Source of the DNA: Pseudomonas sp. GD04091
GTDB lineage: Bacteria > Pseudomonadota > Gammaproteobacteria > Pseudomonadales > Pseudomonadaceae
Reading direction: 5' to 3'
DNA length: 64,000 nt
NCBI RefSeq assembly: GCF_029836165.1
Contig: NZ_JAOEBG010000023.1
Location: forward strand, 1 to 64,000
Each line of letters opens with the position of its first letter. Position 1 is the stretch's first letter. The translations under genes were made by a program, and so were the position numbers. Shown piece by piece: positions 56,823-64,000 of the stretch. The notes under the pieces were generated by a model, which had not been told where the DNA came from, did not search any database, and saw only the letters and a list, made by a program, of their open reading frames with translations.

Positions 56823-56898
56823 TCCGCGATAGCTCAGTCGGTAGAGCAAATGACTGTTAATCATTGGGTCCCTGGTTCGAGTCCAGGTCGCGGAGCCA
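56823..56898 (+). tRNA. tRNA-Asn (GTT)
   Basis: 76 bases, acceptor TCCGCGA/TCGCGGA, anticodon loop CTGTTAA, CCA encoded. It is followed closely by a strong terminator. Confidence 0.97.
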
Positions 56899-56905
56899 GA
56901 CACTG

Positions 56906-56941
56906 AAAACCTCCAGATGCGCAAGCACTGGAGGTTTTTTA
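56906..56941 (+). terminator. Terminator of tRNA-Asn
   Basis: AAACCTCCAG / CTGGAGGTTT with loop ATGCGCAAGCA is followed by TTTTTT. It can also serve the convergent cupin gene on the other strand. Confidence 0.85.
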
Positions 56942-56952
56942 TTGCCTGCGAG

Positions 56953-57369
56953 TCAGGGCCGGGACAGCGGCTCGGTCACCGGCTTGCCTTCGTCCACCAG
57001 GCTCCAGACCAGCAGCTTGGCTGGCGCGCTCTTGCTGGCATTGCGCGACACGCTGTGCACGGTGCCCGGGGCCTCGTACCAGAACTCGCCTGCCTTGTAG
57101 GTCTTCTCCGGCTCGTCGTTGAGCTTGGAGGTCACCGCCCCTTCCAGTACATAGGCCATGACCGCACCCGGATGCTGGTGGGCGGGCGACGCCTGGCCGG
57201 GGCCGTAGCTGACCGTGAGCATCACGGCTTTCTTGCCGGGGGCGTTGGTGGGGAGCTGTTCCTGGAGGATCTTGACCTGGTCGGGTGTATCGCCATGGGC
57301 CCAGACGGGCGACAGCGGGGCGAGCAGGCCCAGGGTCAACAAGGCAATGGGCAGGCGGGTGGGTCGCAT
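56953..57369 (-). CDS. Periplasmic cupin-domain protein
   Basis: The 138-residue product starts MRPTRLPIALLTLGLLAPLSPVWA, a clear signal peptide with cleavage after VWA, preceded by AGGAG at a 7-base spacing. The cupin motif has metal-ligand residues in SPAHQHPGAVMAYVLEG and a second half near FWYEAPGTVHSVSRN. It is a single-domain cupin, possibly binding a metal or small ligand in the periplasm. Function is unknown. Confidence 0.88.
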   Translation of the reverse strand: MRPTRLPIALLTLGLLAPLSPVWAHGDTPDQVKILQEQLPTNAPGKKAVMLTVSYGPGQASPAHQHPGAVMAYVLEGAVTSKLNDEPEKTYKAGEFWYEAPGTVHSVSRNASKSAPAKLLVWSLVDEGKPVTEPLSRP

Positions 57370-57543
57370 GGGGTTTCTCCTGAGTGGCATCTGCTCGCAG
57401 GTTAAGCCCGGGGTTGCCTGGGGCAAATGGCCAATTCGGGGAAAAAGCGGGAGGCCGATTGCGCCGCTGCGCAATCAGGCGTTTTCCAGCGACTTCGACT
57501 TCCAAATAGATTGCCTTGATACTTGCGTAAAAACTCACTTATC

Positions 57544-58104
57544 TCAGGCACTACGGCCAATCACATAGAACTCGCCCTGGCTCCACACCCCGAACCACTC
57601 CTCCCCGTCGATCATTCGCGGCACCGCCAGCTCGACCAGTTGGTAGAACACATTGCGATGGATGAGCGCCTCGAGATTTGCGCGCATCAGCACATAAGGA
57701 GAAGGCTCCTGAGTGACCGGATCGAGCACGACTCGTAGCGGATTGGCCGGCCCGGCCTCGACCTGATCGTCCACATTGCTGGTGAACCGCAACACCTGCT
57801 GCTCGCCACTGCCCAGCACGTCCAGCAGCACAGCGACGAATGGCGCATCATCCACCCGGATACCGACCTTCTCCACCGGCGTGACCAGGAAATAGTCGTC
57901 ACCCTCCCGGCGAATGATCGTGGAGAACAACCGGACCATGGGCTTGCGCCCGATCGGCGTACCCAGGTAGTACCAGGTACCGTCACGTGCGATGCGCATG
58001 TCGATGTCGCCACAGAAGTCCGGGTTCCACAGGTGCACCGGCGGCAGCCCCTTGTGCTTTGGAATCTGCGCCAGAAGATCGTTGGCCTTGCCCGGATCGC
58101 TCAT
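57544..58104 (-). CDS. DUF1285 family protein
   Basis: The 186-residue cytoplasmic protein has HLWNPDFCGDIDMRIARDGTWYYLGTPI and RLFSTIIRREGDDYFLVTPVEKVGI, the pattern I associate with DUF1285 proteins. No catalytic motif is evident. It is followed by tRNA-Asn on the other strand and preceded by the DUF4823 lipoprotein gene with an 11-base gap, so the two are probably cotranscribed. Function is unknown. Confidence 0.85.
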   Translation of the reverse strand: MSDPGKANDLLAQIPKHKGLPPVHLWNPDFCGDIDMRIARDGTWYYLGTPIGRKPMVRLFSTIIRREGDDYFLVTPVEKVGIRVDDAPFVAVLLDVLGSGEQQVLRFTSNVDDQVEAGPANPLRVVLDPVTQEPSPYVLMRANLEALIHRNVFYQLVELAVPRMIDGEEWFGVWSQGEFYVIGRSA

Positions 58105-58115
58105 CTCATTCTCGC

Positions 58116-58721
58116 TCAGCGGCTCATGCCCAGAAGGCTACGAGCGTACTCGCGCATCGGCGCGGCAAGCAAATCCTGTGGTGTGTTGTCGTGGAACGTC
58201 AACAAACCGCCACGGCTCTTAATCCGGGCAGTGTCGATCAGGTAACGGGTGCTGGTCTCGATCAGCATCATCTGCACCACGCCGCTGTCCCAGCCAAGGC
58301 GATCGACCGCCTGCTCGTCGTACCACTCGTCACCATTGCCGATGCGGTCGTCGGTACGGGCGAAACGGGTGTACAGCACGTAATCGGCACCGACCGAGCG
58401 GGCCTCGGCAATGGCATCCTCCAGCCCCAGCGGGCCCTGGGCGCGGCGCACCAGCGGGAAGTATTCGACGAAGCTCTTGAAGGCCTCCTCGGCCACTGCG
58501 TTCTGCCGTGGCACCGGCCCCTTGCCGGGCGGCACGAAGGCCCCCTGACCGATGAAGATGAACGAGTCCGGCTGCAGTCGAATCGACAGGGTACGAGTGG
58601 TATCGCTGTGATCCAGCAGACCCGCGTCACTCATGTGGTAACGGACGCCCTCGCCCATATCGCTGACATTCATGCAGCCGCCCAACGCCATCAGCGCCAG
58701 CAGCAAGACCAGGCTACGCAT
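58116..58721 (-). CDS. DUF4823 family lipoprotein
   Basis: The 201-residue product has a lipoprotein signal (MRSLVLLLALMALGGC) with Cys16 and a compact mature domain including YHMSDAGLLDHSDTTRT and ARSVGADYVLYTRFARTDDR. It is probably anchored in the outer membrane. Function is unknown; the family name is by pattern. Confidence 0.82.
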   Translation of the reverse strand: MRSLVLLLALMALGGCMNVSDMGEGVRYHMSDAGLLDHSDTTRTLSIRLQPDSFIFIGQGAFVPPGKGPVPRQNAVAEEAFKSFVEYFPLVRRAQGPLGLEDAIAEARSVGADYVLYTRFARTDDRIGNGDEWYDEQAVDRLGWDSGVVQMMLIETSTRYLIDTARIKSRGGLLTFHDNTPQDLLAAPMREYARSLLGMSR

Positions 58722-58787
58722 CTTTCCTCCAGAGACCGGTGACGAAAAACCGGCGAATAGCCGCCAGATGCAGCTTTTGCGCCAGAG

Positions 58788-59756
58788 TCAGCCGCCGATC
58801 ACCTTCATCACCATCACGTCGCCGGAAAACGCCAGGTCCTGCTTGTCGGCCAGGGCCTTCACCAGCAGTCTCTGCAATGCGGGAAGCGCCTGGTGGCGCG
58901 GCTTGTCGAGCAGGTCGCCGACATAGTGGCGGTTGCCTGACGACAGACAGCCATGCAGCCAGCCCGTGGAGGACAGTCGCAACCGCGAGCAGGCACGGCA
59001 GAACGGCACACTTTCATTGGCGATCACACCGAAGTGCCCCAGGCCGGGAATGCGATAGCGCAGGGCCGTGGCATCCAGCGGTCGGGGCGCCTGCTCATAG
59101 GCATATGATTGGCCGATCAACGCCAGCAGTTGTTCGAGCCCCACGAACTGTTGCAGGAAAGCATTGCTGTCACGGGCCAGATGCCCCATGCGCATCAACT
59201 CGATGAAACGCAGCTCGTAGCCTCGCGCCAGGCAATAATCGAGCAGCGGCAGCACTTGGTCCAGGTTCTGACCGCGCATGGGTACCATATTGACCTTGAT
59301 CGCCATGCCCTCGGCACTGGCCTGCTCCATGCCCGCCAGCACACTGACCAGGTCGCCTCCCCGGGCGATCCGGCGAAACGCCAATGGGTCCAGAGTGTCG
59401 AGGGAGACATTGATCCGGCGGATGCCGGCGTCACGCAGCTGCGGCAACTTGCGCGAAAGCAACTGACCGTTGGTGGTAAGACTGACATCCTCCAGCTTCA
59501 GCTCGGCCACAGCCCTCAGAAAAGCATCCAGGCGCGGACTGACCAGCGGCTCGCCGCCGGTAATGCGCAGCCGTTCGATGCCGGCCGCCTCGACCAGATA
59601 GGCCACACCGCGCGCCAGTGCGTCAGCCGAGAGCTCGTCCTGCGCCGCGACCAGGCGCTTGCCATCAGGCACGCAATAGGTGCAGGCATAGTTGCAGGCA
59701 GCAGTCAGGCTAACGCGCAGGTTGCGAAAGCGCCTGCCTTGACGATCGACGATCAT
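58788..59756 (-). CDS. moaA: MoaA-family radical SAM protein (GTP 3',8-cyclase)
   Basis: The 322-residue protein has both iron-sulfur sites: the radical SAM motif CNYACTYC near the N-terminus, and CRACSRLRLSSTGWLHGC near the C-terminus (C-x2-C-x13-C). It ends with Gly-Gly, needed in MoaA. It would convert GTP to 3',8-cyclo-GTP for molybdenum cofactor. ATG 59756 is chosen because GGAG lies six bases upstream. No other moa genes are near, so it may be a second copy; that cannot be settled here. Confidence 0.88.
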   Translation of the reverse strand: MIVDRQGRRFRNLRVSLTAACNYACTYCVPDGKRLVAAQDELSADALARGVAYLVEAAGIERLRITGGEPLVSPRLDAFLRAVAELKLEDVSLTTNGQLLSRKLPQLRDAGIRRINVSLDTLDPLAFRRIARGGDLVSVLAGMEQASAEGMAIKVNMVPMRGQNLDQVLPLLDYCLARGYELRFIELMRMGHLARDSNAFLQQFVGLEQLLALIGQSYAYEQAPRPLDATALRYRIPGLGHFGVIANESVPFCRACSRLRLSSTGWLHGCLSSGNRHYVGDLLDKPRHQALPALQRLLVKALADKQDLAFSGDVMVMKVIGG

Positions 59757-59789
59757 GGATGACTCCGGCATGGAAAAATCGGGCCGGCA

Positions 59790-59815
59790 AAACCTGACTC
59801 ATAAATCAGGTTTTT
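59790..59815 (-). terminator. Possible terminator of the TetR gene
   Basis: AACCTGA / TCAGGTT with an 8-base loop and a short T-run on the minus strand, after the TetR stop. Confidence 0.5.
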
Positions 59816-59873
59816 GCAAGCCCTGCCGGGAAAGATGAGACCTTGTGCGGGGCAAACCCGCTTGCGCCCTAGC

Positions 59874-60509
59874 TCAGCTGGTGGGCTCCGGGTCGCGCTT
59901 GCGCTTGTTCCCCATGCGCACGCCAATGTCCATGAGGAACTGGAAGAACCCTTCCTGATCCTCGAGCACGTTGCTCCAGAACGGCGAGTGGTACAGCGCC
60001 ACGGCGCCATGCACCAGCGCCCATGCCGCGCAGTAGTGGAAGTAGGGCGGCACGTCCTCGAGCTTGCCTTCGCTGATCCGGCCCTTGATCAGTTGCGTCA
60101 GGCGGTCGAAATTGGAAGCGCGAATGCTGTGCAGCTGCTCGACCATTTCCGGCACCTGGTTGCCCTTGACCACCTTCTCCTCCAGGCGGTCGAACAGCCG
60201 GTAGCGCTGCGGATCGCGCATGCGGAACTCGAAATAGGCACGCGACAAGGCTTCCTTGTCGCGGTCGACGTCAGCCGAGTGCAACAGTTCGTTCAAATCG
60301 CGCTCGTAGTCGAGCATCAGGCGCAGGTAGATCTCCGCCTTGGACTTGAAGTGCTTGTAGATCGTGCCTTTGCCGATGCCCACGGCATCGGCGATCATCT
60401 CGACGGTGACACTGTCTTCACCCTGTTCGAGAAACAGCTTGAGCGCCGTGCCGAGGATTTCCTGCTCGCGACGACGAAACTCACGGACCTTACGAGGTTC
60501 TTTCTGCAT
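59874..60509 (-). CDS. TetR-family regulator
   Basis: The 211-residue protein has the DNA-binding domain EILGTALKLFLEQGEDSVTVEMIADAVGIGKGTIYKHFKSK and a helical ligand domain. A charged C-terminus (GNKRKRDPEPTS) follows. It is divergent from the class V aminotransferase with 73 bases between. The same order (TetR, then rgsA and tatD) is, from memory, found in P. aeruginosa (PA2957 region). The target is unknown. Confidence 0.92.
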   Translation of the reverse strand: MQKEPRKVREFRRREQEILGTALKLFLEQGEDSVTVEMIADAVGIGKGTIYKHFKSKAEIYLRLMLDYERDLNELLHSADVDRDKEALSRAYFEFRMRDPQRYRLFDRLEEKVVKGNQVPEMVEQLHSIRASNFDRLTQLIKGRISEGKLEDVPPYFHYCAAWALVHGAVALYHSPFWSNVLEDQEGFFQFLMDIGVRMGNKRKRDPEPTS

Positions 60510-60582
60510 AGGAAGGACTGGGATGACAATCGAAGCGGTTTATTATGCCTAACTGGCGGCAAATTGCACGGATCTTCCAACC

Positions 60583-61716
60583 ATGTCCATGTTTCATGAT
60601 GAGTTCGAACAGGCGCCGGGCCTCTGCTACCTGAACCACGCCGCCATCGCCCCATGGCCGCGTCGGACCAGCGATGCCGTGGCGCGCTTCGCCCGCGACA
60701 ACGTGCGCCTGGGCGCAAGCGAGTACCCGGCATGGCTCGCCACCGAACGGCGCCTGCGCGAGCGCCTGGCACGCCTGATCAACGCCCCGAGCACTGGCGA
60801 CATCGCCCTGGTTGGCAATACCTCCCAGGCTTTGTCGCTGGTGGCATTCGGCCTCGATTGGCGACCCGGCGACCAGGTGATCATCAGTGACGAAGAGTTC
60901 CCCTCCAACCGCGTGGTATGGCAGGCCTTGGCCGGCCAGGGTGTGGAAGTGGTCGAAGCGAGCCTGGCGAGCATCGATCCGGAGGCGTCGCTGCTCGCAG
61001 CCTTCGGCCCTCGCACCCGGCTGCTGGCGATCAGCGCGGTCCAGTACGCCAGCGGCCTGCGCCTTGACCTGGCCCGTCTGGGCCAGGCTTGTCGTGCGCA
61101 CGGCGTACTGTTCTGCGTGGACGCGATCCAGCAGATCGGCGCTCTGCCCTTCGACGTACAGGCCTATCAATGCGATTTCGCCATGGCCGACGGCCATAAA
61201 TGGATGCTGGGCCCCGAGGGACTGGGGCTGTTCTATTGCCGTAGCGAACTGCGCAGTCAGCTGAAACTGCATGCCTATGGCTGGCACATGCTGGAAAACC
61301 TGGGTGACTTCGAACGCCGCCAGTGGCAGCCGGCGCGCAGCGCACGGCGCTTCGAGTGCGGCAGTCCGAACATGCTCGGCACCTGCGCGCTGGAGGCCAG
61401 CCTGTCATTGCTGGAAGAGGTGGGCATGACGACGGTCGCCGAGCGATTGGCACGAAACATCGGACAGTTGCACGAGGAGCTGGCGAGCATTCCGGGCGCG
61501 CACCTGCACAGCCTGTCAGATCCCGCGAGACGCGCCGGCATCGTGAGTTTCAGCCTGGATGGGCATGCCAATGCCGACATTTATCGATCACTTTCCAGTA
61601 ACGGGGTGATCTGCGCCGTGCGTGGCCACGGGGTGCGCTTTTCGCCGCATTTCCATACCAATGAGCACCTGATCACCGAAGCTCTTCGACAGGTCCGCCA
61701 GATCGCCATGCGCTGA
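60583..61716 (+). CDS. Class V aminotransferase / cysteine desulfurase-like protein
   Basis: The 377-residue PLP enzyme has the lysine in MADGHKWMLGPEG, VDAIQQIG for cofactor contact and an N-terminal LNHAAIAPWPRRTSDA. It resembles isopenicillin-N-epimerase- or cysteine-desulfurase-like members; no Cys loop typical of IscS is obvious. The substrate is unknown. Confidence 0.88.
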   Translation: MSMFHDEFEQAPGLCYLNHAAIAPWPRRTSDAVARFARDNVRLGASEYPAWLATERRLRERLARLINAPSTGDIALVGNTSQALSLVAFGLDWRPGDQVIISDEEFPSNRVVWQALAGQGVEVVEASLASIDPEASLLAAFGPRTRLLAISAVQYASGLRLDLARLGQACRAHGVLFCVDAIQQIGALPFDVQAYQCDFAMADGHKWMLGPEGLGLFYCRSELRSQLKLHAYGWHMLENLGDFERRQWQPARSARRFECGSPNMLGTCALEASLSLLEEVGMTTVAERLARNIGQLHEELASIPGAHLHSLSDPARRAGIVSFSLDGHANADIYRSLSSNGVICAVRGHGVRFSPHFHTNEHLITEALRQVRQIAMR

Positions 61717-61807
61717 AAGCCCAATGAACGGCCGGCGTATTCCAAATCTGTTTAAAAAACGATCAACGATCGCTGGCAGCGCGTCAATCCTGACCAATAC
61801 TTGAAGT

Positions 61808-61927
61808 GTTGGCGTGGCGCATCCCCCCAAGTGACGCGCCGATAAAGGTGCCCAGGGACCGTGTACCTTTGTTTTACTCCTAATGGTCTTAACCCGGATT
61901 CCTCCCCCAGAACCCGGGTTTTTTTTG
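61808..61927 (+). ncRNA. rgsA: RgsA (P16) small RNA
   Basis: A terminator (AACCCGG / CCGGGTT then TTTTTT at 61891-61926) follows a non-coding stretch of about 85 bases with GGTGCCCAGGGACC and CCTTTGTTTTACTCC. CAATACT at 61795 gives a -10 about 7 bases before the inferred start, so the RNA is close to the 120 bases known for RgsA, an RpoS-dependent RNA of pseudomonads. Position between the aminotransferase and tatD fits P. aeruginosa. The 5' end is inferred; the terminator is seen. Confidence 0.75.
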
Positions 61928-62022
61928 GCCTCCTCGGCGACGCACCTGTCATTTTTGCCAGTTTCCCCCTCGGTCTACGGTCCATAAGCTTGGTTTCCTG
62001 TGCCCCTGTCAGGAACCCTCCC

Positions 62023-63297
62023 ATGAAAAGCCCGGTAAATCTTCCGAAGCGGGATCTGGATCAGTTTGAAGAAGTACAAGCGCTCACCCCTGGTGAAAAA
62101 ACAGATGCTGTATTCGTCGTTGGCCCCCCAAAAGAGCTGGCCGAATACAATGGCGACTTCCGTATCACGCGGTACTCGATCGATGGCCGTGGCACTTCTG
62201 CCGACTTTGAGCGCGATTACAACTTCTCCCTGCCTGAATCGTTATTCTTCGCCCTCTCCTGCAACCACCAGAAGGGACATCTGTTCATTACAGGCATCCT
62301 GGTAACCGATGAGCTGGAGTTTCTTCCCGCGGCATCTCGCCTCAAGGACAATGGTGACCCAGACACCACATTCGGTAACGGGGGCATGATCTACTTCCGG
62401 CCTGCGCTTGCAGCCCTCGAACAGCGTCGCGATACAGCCCTGCTGACATCACTTCGCAAAAGCCGGCGGGACCTTTACAAGACAATGCAGGCAATGCGCC
62501 CCTTGCAAACTTCGGCATGCCTCGCCGATGGTGGGTATCTGATTTTCCTGGGTGATCTAGGCCTCGCCATGCGCCTGAACATCAACGGCCAACTCGATGA
62601 GTCGTTCGGTACAGGCGGCTACTTTATTCCCGAGGGTTTCGAGTTGCAGGTCGGCGCCCTGCAAGATGACGGGTTCATCCTCGCCGGCATCGACTTGCAT
62701 GAGCCTTCACAGGCAATAGTGGCCCGTTACGATCAAAATGGCAGGCTGGATAAAGGCTTCGGCCCGGACGGCAATGGCAGAGTGCGCCTCGACCTTGGGG
62801 CAGCCGACCGCGTTACCCTTCGCGGGATCGCGCAAAATCGCCTGACGATGACCATCGTCGGACACACCCTCACAGGCGCAGCATCGACGGCCTTCATCTG
62901 TCGCCTGAAAACGAACGGCGGGCAGGATCCGACGTTCAATCATGGCAAGCCGGTCTTCATTACGCCCCCAGAGAGAAACGCGACGCTGGGGCAGATTGCC
63001 CTGACCAAGGACGAACGGATCTGCTGCCTGGGCCACAGCACGATCGGCGACATCTACGACCCTTACTATCTGTGCGTCATGCTCAGAAGCGACGGCAGCC
63101 CGGACCTCACCTTTTCCAACACCGGCTGGTTGATGGACGGAAAGGATACCAGCGCATCCGCGATGTTCCTGGATGGGCTGGCCTGGCACATCGGTGGCAC
63201 CCAACGAGTCCCGGGCATCCAGGGCACCATCGGCATGCTGACGGGCTACCTGCTCGCCGCGCCAGAAATCACCGCAGGAGGGCTACTCAGGCCGTAA
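62023..63297 (+). CDS. Delta-60-repeat (beta-propeller-like) protein
   Basis: The 424-residue protein starts MKSPVNLPKRDLDQFEEVQ, with AGGA eight bases upstream. It contains spaced motifs of the delta-60 type: DGDPDTTFGNGG-like (NGDPDTTFGNGGM), NGQLDESFGTGGYF, NGRLDKGFGPDGNG, NGGQDPTFNHGK and DGSPDLTFSNTGW, about 60-80 residues apart. These repeats may form a propeller. No signal peptide is seen. Lower local GC and more varied codons than its neighbours, and its place between rgsA and tatD, suggest an acquired gene. Function is unknown. Confidence 0.8.
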   Translation: MKSPVNLPKRDLDQFEEVQALTPGEKTDAVFVVGPPKELAEYNGDFRITRYSIDGRGTSADFERDYNFSLPESLFFALSCNHQKGHLFITGILVTDELEFLPAASRLKDNGDPDTTFGNGGMIYFRPALAALEQRRDTALLTSLRKSRRDLYKTMQAMRPLQTSACLADGGYLIFLGDLGLAMRLNINGQLDESFGTGGYFIPEGFELQVGALQDDGFILAGIDLHEPSQAIVARYDQNGRLDKGFGPDGNGRVRLDLGAADRVTLRGIAQNRLTMTIVGHTLTGAASTAFICRLKTNGGQDPTFNHGKPVFITPPERNATLGQIALTKDERICCLGHSTIGDIYDPYYLCVMLRSDGSPDLTFSNTGWLMDGKDTSASAMFLDGLAWHIGGTQRVPGIQGTIGMLTGYLLAAPEITAGGLLRP

Positions 63298-64000
63298 TGA
63301 CCCGCGCCAGCGGGAACAGGCGCTTGAAGTTGCCAGTGGTCTGTTCGGCCAACTGTTCGTAGCTGACACCACGCAACGAGGCCACGTACTCGGCCACCTC
63401 GCGTACATACTGGGGCAGGTTCGGCTTGCCGCGGTGCGGGATCGGCGCCAGGTAAGGCGAATCGGTCTCCACCAACAGGCGGTCGACCGGCACCTGACGG
63501 GCCACCTCCCGCAGCGCGTCGGCGTTGCGGAAGGTGACGATGCCCGACAGCGAAATGTAATAGCCCAGGTCCAGTGCAGCCTTGGCCATCGGCCAGTCCT
63601 CGGTGAAGCAGTGCAACACGCCGGCCTGGGGCAGGCTGGCCTCGCGCAGGAGCGCCAGGGTGTCTTCCCGCGCCGCGCGGGTATGCACGATCACCGGCTT
63701 GCCGGTCTGGCGCGAAGCTTCGAGGTGGAGGCGGAACGACGCCTGCTGCAACTCGGCGGCCTCCGGCTCGTAGTGGTAGTCCAACCCGGTCTCGCCAATG
63801 GCCACCACGTGGGGGTGGGCCAGTTCACGCAACAGCCACTCCAGCGCCGGCGTCTCACCCGGCGCCAGATCGAGCGGGTGCACCCCCACCGAACAGTCGA
63901 CATCAGCGTATCGCTCGCTGAGCGCCTTGACCGCACCGGCGTTGTCCGCACTCACGCCGATGCACAGGAAGTGCCCTACCCCGCGCTCCCGTGCCGCTTG
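63287..64000 (-). CDS. tatD: TatD-family metal-dependent DNase, cut by the window edge
   Basis: The frame runs off the window: the visible 237 residues lack about 30-40 N-terminal residues (normally with the metal-binding HxH). Visible metal/active-site motifs are CSVGVHPLDL, IGETGLDYHYE, PVIVHTRAAREDTL, GVLHCFTEDW and LVETDSPYLAP. TatD proteins are 3'-5' deoxyribonucleases; the exact paralogue cannot be named from this part. The last 11 bases overlap the convergent delta-60 gene. Confidence 0.92.
   Translation of the reverse strand, partial: QAARERGVGHFLCIGVSADNAGAVKALSERYADVDCSVGVHPLDLAPGETPALEWLLRELAHPHVVAIGETGLDYHYEPEAAELQQASFRLHLEASRQTGKPVIVHTRAAREDTLALLREASLPQAGVLHCFTEDWPMAKAALDLGYYISLSGIVTFRNADALREVARQVPVDRLLVETDSPYLAPIPHRGKPNLPQYVREVAEYVASLRGVSYEQLAEQTTGNFKRLFPLARVITA

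Overview
The window is chromosomal DNA from a GC-rich Pseudomonas, most like the P. putida / P. entomophila side of the genus. Evidence from the sequence is the block metZ-purF-cvpA-dedD-folC-accD-trpF-truA-fimV-usg-asd-leuB-leuD-leuC with its divergent LysR gene, the tRNA-Glu/tRNA-Ala array beside gltX, an RgsA-type sRNA beside tatD, and many REP-type inverted repeats. The species assignment is inference.

Layout. (1) 0-3.4 kb: an (AAGATC)n tract, fadH, and a MerR gene divergent from a small membrane-protein gene. (2) 3.5-16.8 kb: an accessory specialised-metabolism locus. A TetR gene converges on a tightly overlapping seven-gene minus-strand operon. In transcription order the operon encodes fatty acyl-AMP ligase (FAAL), acyl-CoA dehydrogenase-like protein, free acyl carrier protein, one-module NRPS (C-A-T-TE), SRPBCC protein, MmpL-type RND exporter fused to a LolA-like domain, and outer-membrane beta-barrel. 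My reading of the A-domain code (D-I-L-Q-L-G-L-V-W-K) points to glycine, so the simplest product is an N-acylglycine-type lipid, perhaps 2,3-unsaturated, made and exported by one operon. The FAAL gene carries an in-frame amber codon near its 5' end, so the pathway may be silent in this strain. (3) 17.0-20.3 kb: a membrane-anchored nitrilase-fold protein lacking the catalytic Cys, an AraC regulator, a possible 28-residue ORF and a Pro/Ala-rich lipoprotein. (4) 20.4-21.1 kb: three tRNA-Asp and one tRNA-Val.

(5) 21.3-40.5 kb: core metabolism, comprising an SDR, metZ, purF, cvpA, dedD, folC, accD, trpF, truA, fimV, a Cys-less Asd paralogue (usg), asd, leuB, leuD, leuC and a LysR gene. A 1-kb non-coding stretch between usg and asd holds a large inverted repeat around two microsatellites. 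(6) 40.5-47.5 kb: a multi-PAS GGDEF/EAL protein, a small heat-shock gene with a ROSE-like RNA thermometer, dusC, a thioesterase, an alpha/beta hydrolase and a TetR with its own operator. (7) 47.7-57.4 kb: (Glu-Ala)x3 tRNA genes, gltX, an EmrAB-like pump, uvrB, an aromatic/aspartate aminotransferase, tRNA-Asn and a periplasmic cupin. (8) 57.5-64 kb: DUF1285 and DUF4823 genes, a MoaA-like radical SAM gene, TetR, a class V aminotransferase, the RgsA sRNA, a delta-60-repeat protein and tatD, which runs off the window end.

The strongest candidate for an undescribed system is the acyl-glycine synthesis/export operon (4.1-16.8 kb), with its Cys-type thioesterase, RND-LolA fusion and perfect TetR-like operator. 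The inverted-repeat/microsatellite element family is second. All assignments come from reading the sequence; no database search was run.
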